Source: Chloroflexota bacterium
GTDB taxonomy: Bacteria; Chloroflexota; Dehalococcoidia; SM23-28-2
Direction of reading: 5' to 3'
Length of the DNA: 9,737 bases
NCBI GenBank assembly: GCA_030691665.1
Contig: JAUYDU010000059.1
Coordinates: 1 to 9,737, forward strand
The position numbers and the translations under genes are program-made. A model generated the notes under the pieces. That model did not search any database. It was not told the DNA's origin and saw only the letters and a program-made list of their open reading frames with translations. Numbering within the stretch: the first letter of the stretch is position 1; each line of letters starts with the position of its first letter. Shown here piece after piece: positions 6,115 to 9,737 of the stretch.

Positions 6115-7268
6115 CCCAGCTCTTCGACACCGGCGAGCGCACCCGCACCACGAGCAGAAGGTATAACGAGCCTATGTACTCGTTCCTCAACACGTCCGCC
6201 TGGCCGTCGGCCGAGCGAGTTCGTCAGTTCTGGGAGGGCTGGTTCGCCCAGTACGACGATGGCAAGAAGCCCGCCTTGGCTGCCCGGTTCCGGTCATGCG
6301 ACTACCACCCCCATCTCTCGGCGTTCCTGGAGCTTTTCACCTTGGCCGTTCTCAAGGGTGGCGGGTACGAGGTCGAGATAGAGCCTCCGGCTGGCTCGCG
6401 GGCCTTGGAGTTCTTGGCGTCGATCAAGGAGCGCGACCTCAAGCTCTACGCCGAGTGCACCGCCACTGGCCGGAGAGTGGCTGAGGCCGGCGCAGATGCG
6501 CGTGAGGCCGACGTGCTCGATGCTATCGACAAGGTGCCCACCGGACGATTCATTCTTGGTGTCAACTTCCTTCGGCGCGGCGCCGCGGCTCCTCCCCTCA
6601 GAGATATCCGGCAGGGCCTGGTCGCTTGGCTTTCATCGCTCGAGGAGAAGGAGACTCACCGAAGCGTGTGGACGTGGGAAGATCGTGGCTGGACTATCAA
6701 GTTCTGGGCGGTTCCAGCCGAATCAGACGATACCGATGACGACGGCGGCGGCCTAGGAATCATCGGCCCGCGCATCTTCGATGCTAGTGAACACCTGCGA
6801 TTGCGCGCAGCCATAGACCGGAAGGCGAGCAAATACGGAAGCCTGGACGAGCCGCTCCTCGTCGTAACCGACTCCACCGAACACCAGACCGAGCGTGATC
6901 TGATGACTGCTCTACTCGGCGACGTGTTATGGCACGTCAACATGGTCACGCGAGACGTCACCGTTGGCAGAGAGCCGAACGGCGTCTTCTATGACGCGAA
7001 GGGGCCACGGAACGTCGCGTTGTCCGCAGTGATGCACGGCCACTTTGGTGCACTAAGCTTCGCCGACATCGACAGGTCGCTCGTTCTAGTCCACCATCCC
7101 TTCGCCTCACGCCCCTTGCCGCTCGGTTTCTTCCCCTTCTGCGAGGAGCGCCACTTCGACCGTGAGACCGGCAAGCTAGTGGCCGCTCCTCCCACGATGA
7201 GCGTCGGCGAGTTCTTCGGCCTTCCCGCCGGCTGGCCTTTCTTCGACCAAGACCCACGTCGGGAATAG
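6111..7268 (+). CDS. Uncharacterised protein with possible PD-(D/E)XK-like fold, inserted between two broken genes
   Basis: A 385-residue soluble protein without signal peptide or membrane segment. I chose ATG 6111, preceded by AGGTGG at about 6102-6107. ATG 6057 would start inside the PhnD reading frame, and ATG 6174 (MYSFLNTS) is a reasonable alternative. It resembles a family of uncharacterised, mainly actinobacterial proteins as I remember them. Marks, numbered from 6111: FLNTSAWPSAERVR near the N-terminus, a helix HLSAFLELFTLAVLK (about 68-82), strand YEVEIEP, then LEF (100-102) and LYAECTATG (112-120), and later KASKYGSLDEPLLVV (239-253). The order helix-Glu, then acidic-x-hydrophobic, then E-x-T resembles a PD-(D/E)XK nuclease core with the Lys replaced by Thr. 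That is an inference, and nuclease activity is doubtful. An acidic patch (DDTDDDGGG) lies mid-protein. It overlaps the PhnD remnant by 4 nt and ends 10 nt before the kinase fragment. Function unknown. Confidence 0.8.
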   Translation: MTQLFDTGERTRTTSRRYNEPMYSFLNTSAWPSAERVRQFWEGWFAQYDDGKKPALAARFRSCDYHPHLSAFLELFTLAVLKGGGYEVEIEPPAGSRALEFLASIKERDLKLYAECTATGRRVAEAGADAREADVLDAIDKVPTGRFILGVNFLRRGAAAPPLRDIRQGLVAWLSSLEEKETHRSVWTWEDRGWTIKFWAVPAESDDTDDDGGGLGIIGPRIFDASEHLRLRAAIDRKASKYGSLDEPLLVVTDSTEHQTERDLMTALLGDVLWHVNMVTRDVTVGREPNGVFYDAKGPRNVALSAVMHGHFGALSFADIDRSLVLVHHPFASRPLPLGFFPFCEERHFDRETGKLVAAPPTMSVGEFFGLPAGWPFFDQDPRRE

Positions 7269-7278
7269 CCAACCCGGT

Positions 7279-8085
7279 TTGCGGAAGGACGAGCGGCGGC
7301 GGCAGCAGCGGCCCTTCGAAGAGCGGGATGTGCGCCTGCTGGTGGCCATTGGCCACCAGGTGGGGGTAGCTGTTCAGAACGCCCGCCTCTGGCAAGAGCT
7401 GAAAGAGAAGGAACGAGCCCGCTCCGAGCTGCTAGAAAAGCTGATCTCTGCCCAGGAGGAGGAGCGGCAGCGCATCGCCCGCGAGCTGCACGACGACATG
7501 GCTCAGGGGCTGACCGCCCTTCTCATGGGCCTGGCCCGACTAGAGCACCCCACGACGGGTGTCTCACCAGAGATGGTGGGGACTATCGACACCGTAAAGC
7601 AGTTTGCCTCTCAGGCCCTCGATGATACGCGGCGCATGATCCTGGACCTGCGCCCGGCGGTCCTGGACGACCTGGGGCTGGTCTCGGCTGTCCGGCTATA
7701 CGCCCAGAGCCACCTGGAGCCGCTGGGCGTGGCCTTCACCCTGGAAGCCGAGCGGATGCACGATCGCCTGGCCCCCCACCTCGAGGTCGCTCTCTTTCGC
7801 ATCCTGCAAGAGGCCATCAATAACTGCGCTCGCCACGCCAGGGCTGAGCATGTTCGGGTTCGGCTGGAGCATGTCGACGGCGAGGTGCGCGGCACAGTGG
7901 AGGATGATGGTGTGGGCTTCGACGTGTGGGCCACGCTGAAGGGGAAGAGAGAGAAGGCGGCTCTAGGTCTCCTGGGCATGCGAGAGAGGGCTGCCCTCAT
8001 CGGCGGTAGCCTCGACATCGAATCTGAGCCCGGGCGCGGAACGCGACTGCGCCTAAGGCTGCCATTGGAGAAGCAGGTGCCGTAA
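7279..8085 (+). CDS. NarL-type sensor histidine kinase lacking its input domain (5' truncated)
   Basis: The frame gives 268 residues from TTG 7279. Residues about 11-40 (RPFEERDVRLLVAIGHQVGV, then AVQNARLW) are only the last helix of a GAF domain. A coiled linker leads to the HisKA_3 dimerisation helix with the phosphorylated His71 (ARELHDD) and a typical LDLRPAVLDDLGL segment (122-134). The HATPase domain follows, with N-box EAINN (178-182), G1 DDGVGFD (209-215), GLLGMRER (230-237) and GRGT (252-255). The catalytic half looks intact. There is no membrane segment or complete sensor. The frame is open only back to 7201, inside the preceding gene, and no ATG occurs before the H-box, so initiation must use TTG 7279 or an internal GTG, both without a clear Shine-Dalgarno. 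It overlaps the response regulator by one base (TAATG). I infer that an insertion/deletion removed its front; it may be silent, coupled to the upstream gene, or signal-independent. Confidence 0.88.
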   Translation: MRKDERRRQQRPFEERDVRLLVAIGHQVGVAVQNARLWQELKEKERARSELLEKLISAQEEERQRIARELHDDMAQGLTALLMGLARLEHPTTGVSPEMVGTIDTVKQFASQALDDTRRMILDLRPAVLDDLGLVSAVRLYAQSHLEPLGVAFTLEAERMHDRLAPHLEVALFRILQEAINNCARHARAEHVRVRLEHVDGEVRGTVEDDGVGFDVWATLKGKREKAALGLLGMRERAALIGGSLDIESEPGRGTRLRLRLPLEKQVP

Positions 8086-8744
8086 TGGCCAAGATTCGGG
8101 TTCTGGTGGTGGAGGACCACGCCATCGTGCGGCAGGGCATCCGCCTGCTCCTGGATGTGCAGCCGGACATGGAGGTGGCCGGCGAGGCGGCCGATGGCCG
8201 CGAGGCCATCGAGGCTGCGGGCCGCCTCTTGCCAGACGTGGTGGTCATGGACCTGGCGATGCCGGGCCTGAATGGCCTGGAAGCGACCCGGGCCATAAGG
8301 AAGAGATTCCCCAACGTCCAGGTTGTGGCCCTCACGGTGCACGAGAGCGAAGACTACTTCTTCCAGATGATCACCGCCGGCGCTGCTGGCTACGTGCTGA
8401 AGGGTGCTGACCCCTCGCAGTTGCTGGAGGCCATACGAACGGCCCACCAGGGCGAGGTCTTCCTCCATCCGCCGCTGACCACTAAGTTGGTACGGGACTA
8501 CCTGCGGCGGGTGGGGGAGGGCGAGGTAACCGAGAGCTACGGCCTCCTCACGGAGCGCGAGAGGGAGGTCCTGCGGCTGCTGGCTGAGGGGCACACCAAC
8601 CAGGAAATCGCCGATATTTTGACCATCGGCCCGAGCACGGTGCAGACCCATCGCGCCCACATCATGGAAAAGCTGCGGCTACGCAAACGCTCCGAACTCA
8701 TGAACTACGCCATCCGTCAGGGCCTCCTCGATCTTCGCCCCTAG
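8085..8744 (+). CDS. NarL/FixJ-family response regulator
   Basis: A 219-residue cytoplasmic transcription factor, complete. The receiver domain (about 4-120) has acidic residues E10 and D11, phosphoacceptor D56 in VVVMDLAMPG, T84 and K106. The C-terminal LuxR-type helix-turn-helix (about 150-215) carries LTEREREVLRLLAEGHTNQE and the recognition region IGPSTVQTHRAHIMEKL. Length and domain order are standard for the family. The ATG overlaps the stop of the kinase gene by one base, so translation is coupled and the kinase is its cognate partner. The target is not shown by the sequence; the molybdoenzyme gene just downstream is the natural candidate, by analogy with other two-component systems placed beside molybdoenzyme genes. 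Because the kinase has lost its sensor, phosphorylation may be constitutive, absent, or supplied by another kinase. Confidence 0.95.
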   Translation: MAKIRVLVVEDHAIVRQGIRLLLDVQPDMEVAGEAADGREAIEAAGRLLPDVVVMDLAMPGLNGLEATRAIRKRFPNVQVVALTVHESEDYFFQMITAGAAGYVLKGADPSQLLEAIRTAHQGEVFLHPPLTTKLVRDYLRRVGEGEVTESYGLLTEREREVLRLLAEGHTNQEIADILTIGPSTVQTHRAHIMEKLRLRKRSELMNYAIRQGLLDLRP

Positions 8745-8773
8745 TCCCCATTTTTCTCCGACTCTAGTCCAGG

Positions 8774-8803
8774 AAAGGCGCTACCCCCAGGTGGCGCCTT
8801 TTT
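8774..8803 (+). terminator. Intrinsic terminator after the two-component operon
   Basis: Stem AGGCGCTACC (8776-8785) pairs with GGTGGCGCCT (8790-8799) across a CCCA loop. All ten positions pair (one is a T-G wobble), extended by AA/TT, and the structure is followed by a T run to 8803. It lies 30 nt after the response regulator stop and separates that operon from the molybdoenzyme gene. Confidence 0.88.
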
Positions 8804-8842
8804 AGCTCGCGAAATCGTCACCTTCCGCGATGGCGACACGAT

Positions 8843-8854
8843 AGCCAGATGGCT
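8843..8854. promoter_or_regulatory. Possible operator palindrome upstream of the molybdoenzyme gene
   Basis: AGCCAGATGGCT is a 5-bp inverted repeat around GA, located between the terminator and the molybdoenzyme start, where a NarL-type regulator could bind. It is a single short palindrome in GC-rich DNA, so support is weak. I could not find a convincing -35/-10 pair in 8804-8898. Confidence 0.2.
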
Positions 8855-8898
8855 CCCGCTGTGTTTACGTCGAGTTGATCGGCCGCAGTAGTTGGTCC

Positions 8899-8906
8899 AG
8901 GGAGGT
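8899..8906 (+). promoter_or_regulatory. Ribosome binding site for the molybdoenzyme gene
   Basis: AGGGAGGT is a near-perfect Shine-Dalgarno, 12 nt before ATG 8919. The spacing is somewhat long. An in-frame TTG at 8907 is too close to be used, and the Tat motif directly follows the ATG. Confidence 0.7.
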
Positions 8907-8918
8907 TTGGACAACGCC

Positions 8919-9737
8919 ATGAGGGTTAGCCGACGCACGTTCCTAAAGGCCAGCGGCACCGGGGCGGCCCTGGCAGCCGCCGCCGGTGCGAGTCCGCCCC
9001 TGTTGTCGCGCTGGATAGGCGAAGGGGGCCCCGACAGGTCGGGGCGAGCCCCGTCGGCTGCCCGCGAAGAGAAGTGGGTGCCCAGCGTTTGCCTTCAGTG
9101 CCCGGCCGGATGTGGCATCCTGGTGCGGGTAGTGAACGGCCGCGCTGTGAAGATCGAGGGCAACCCCCTGCACCCCATCAATGAGGGACGCATTTGCCCC
9201 AAGGGCCAGATCGGCCTCCAGGTGCTGTACGACCCTGATCGCATCAAGGGCCCACTGCGCAGAGCGGGACAGAAGGGCTCCGGCCAGTGGGAGCGGGTAT
9301 CGTGGGAAGAGGCCAGCGCTCAGGTGGCGGCCAAGCTCAAGGAAATCCGCGATCGCGGCGAACCCCACAAGGTAGTGTTCCTGAGCGGCCGCAACCGGGG
9401 CCAGATGGGTGGCTTCATCGGCCGTTTCTTGCAGGCCTACGGTTCCCCCAACGACGTCGGCCACTCCAGCATCTGCGAGGACGGCTCGCCCCAGGCCCAC
9501 TACTTGACCCAGGGCTGGAAGGCCTATGCCGGATATGACTGGGTGAACACTAACTACGTCATCAGCTTCGGGGGGGCGTTCCTGGAGGCCTGGCGACCCA
9601 CCACGCTGCTCCTGCGCTCCTACGGCCACATGCGGCGCGGCCGCCCCAACCGCTTCAAGCTTGTCTACGTGGATACCCGCTACTCCGTCACCGCTGCCAA
9701 GGCCGACGAGTGGGTGCCCATCCGCCCCGGCACCGAC
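8919..9737 (+). CDS. Tat-exported molybdopterin oxidoreductase catalytic subunit (partial, 3' end outside window)
   Basis: The first 273 residues of a large (usually 700-1000 residue) Mo/W-bisPGD enzyme of the complex iron-sulfur molybdoenzyme group. A twin-arginine signal SRRTFLKASG (4-13) with an Ala-rich core is followed by a linker. The N-terminal [4Fe-4S] site is C58-x2-C61-x3-C65-x27-C93, ending RICPKGQ. A domain with WERVSWEEA (124-132), a segment VGHSSICEDGSP (180-191) and IRPGTD at the edge follow. Cys186 sits where polysulfide/thiosulfate/tetrathionate reductases and periplasmic nitrate reductases carry the Mo-ligating cysteine, arguing against DMSO-reductase (Ser) and Nar-type (Asp) ligands. 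The enzyme should act outside the cytoplasmic membrane, probably with FeS and membrane subunits encoded beyond the window. Substrate cannot be named: a sulfur-compound reductase is my first guess. A palindromic repeat lies in the linker (residues about 37-47). The start is set by a strong Shine-Dalgarno and the Tat motif. Confidence 0.93.
   Translation, partial: MRVSRRTFLKASGTGAALAAAAGASPPLLSRWIGEGGPDRSGRAPSAAREEKWVPSVCLQCPAGCGILVRVVNGRAVKIEGNPLHPINEGRICPKGQIGLQVLYDPDRIKGPLRRAGQKGSGQWERVSWEEASAQVAAKLKEIRDRGEPHKVVFLSGRNRGQMGGFIGRFLQAYGSPNDVGHSSICEDGSPQAHYLTQGWKAYAGYDWVNTNYVISFGGAFLEAWRPTTLLLRSYGHMRRGRPNRFKLVYVDTRYSVTAAKADEWVPIRPGTD
9028..9057. repeat. Palindromic GC-rich element in the linker after the Tat signal
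   Basis: A perfect 8-bp hairpin GCCCCGAC-AG-GTCGGGGC (9028-9045) overlaps a second one, GGGGC-GA-GCCCC (9041-9052), followed by GTCGG. The second hairpin resembles GGGGC-AA-GCCCC of the element in the cyclase gene. It lies in frame and encodes Gly/Pro/Ser/Arg-rich linker residues (about 37-47) between signal peptide and FeS domain, a place that tolerates insertions. Confidence 0.5.

Noticed and set aside
6113..7256. GACCCA at both ends of the inserted segment (6113-6118 and 7251-7256) as a target-site duplication
   Set aside because: Six bases is too short in GC-rich DNA, the copies are not at clearly defined ends, and there are no terminal inverted repeats or transposase.
8943..9629. 228-residue minus-strand open frame
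   Set aside because: Antisense to the molybdoenzyme with its cysteine motif and Tat signal; composition is that of a shadow frame.
1..9737. CRISPR arrays, tRNA or rRNA genes, integrase or transposase genes
   Set aside because: No regularly spaced repeats beyond the 27-nt pair, no tRNA-like cloverleaf found by eye, and no recombinase motifs in any plausible frame.

Overview
The window is GC-rich with long genes and dense antisense open frames. The gene content (a protein kinase/ATPase/TPR/cyclase giant, a VapBC-type pair with a CopG-like antitoxin, a PhnD-like lipoprotein beside a GAF/HisKA_3 kinase, a NarL-type regulator and a Tat-exported molybdoenzyme) most resembles Chloroflexota, Dehalococcoidia-like. 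That assignment is an inference from family resemblance, not a database result.

Layout. Positions 23-4477 (minus) hold one 1484-residue signalling protein: double zinc ribbon, Ser/Thr kinase, STAND-type ATPase, TPR region, class III nucleotide cyclase. It starts at GTG behind a good Shine-Dalgarno and a plausible promoter. Positions 4780-5238 (minus) are debris around a toxin-antitoxin pair: an intact ribbon-helix-helix antitoxin, a VapC toxin cut to 40 residues, and the last codons of a lost TPR protein. From a strong sigma70-like promoter at 5544-5572 the plus strand reads a truncated PhnD-family lipoprotein (5620-6114), an unrelated uncharacterised gene (6111-7268), a sensor histidine kinase lacking its input domain (7279-8085), its response regulator (8085-8744) and a clear intrinsic terminator (8774-8803). 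A Tat-exported molybdopterin oxidoreductase begins at 8919 and runs off the right edge.

How the genes fit. A PhnD-like binding protein, a histidine kinase, a LuxR-type regulator and a molybdoenzyme together recall TtrSR/tetrathionate reductase and AioXSR/arsenite oxidase, where a PhnD-family domain senses the substrate. Here the sensing part appears to have been replaced: the second half of the PhnD-like gene and the front of the kinase are missing, and a roughly 1.15 kb segment carrying a different gene sits exactly between the two broken ends. The regulator and molybdoenzyme look intact as far as they can be seen.

Two short GC-rich palindromic elements lie in frame inside coding sequence. 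One adds about 26 residues to the cyclase domain; the other lies in the linker after the Tat signal. The stretch 4780-7300 holds three separate gene truncations and looks like a rearrangement hot spot.
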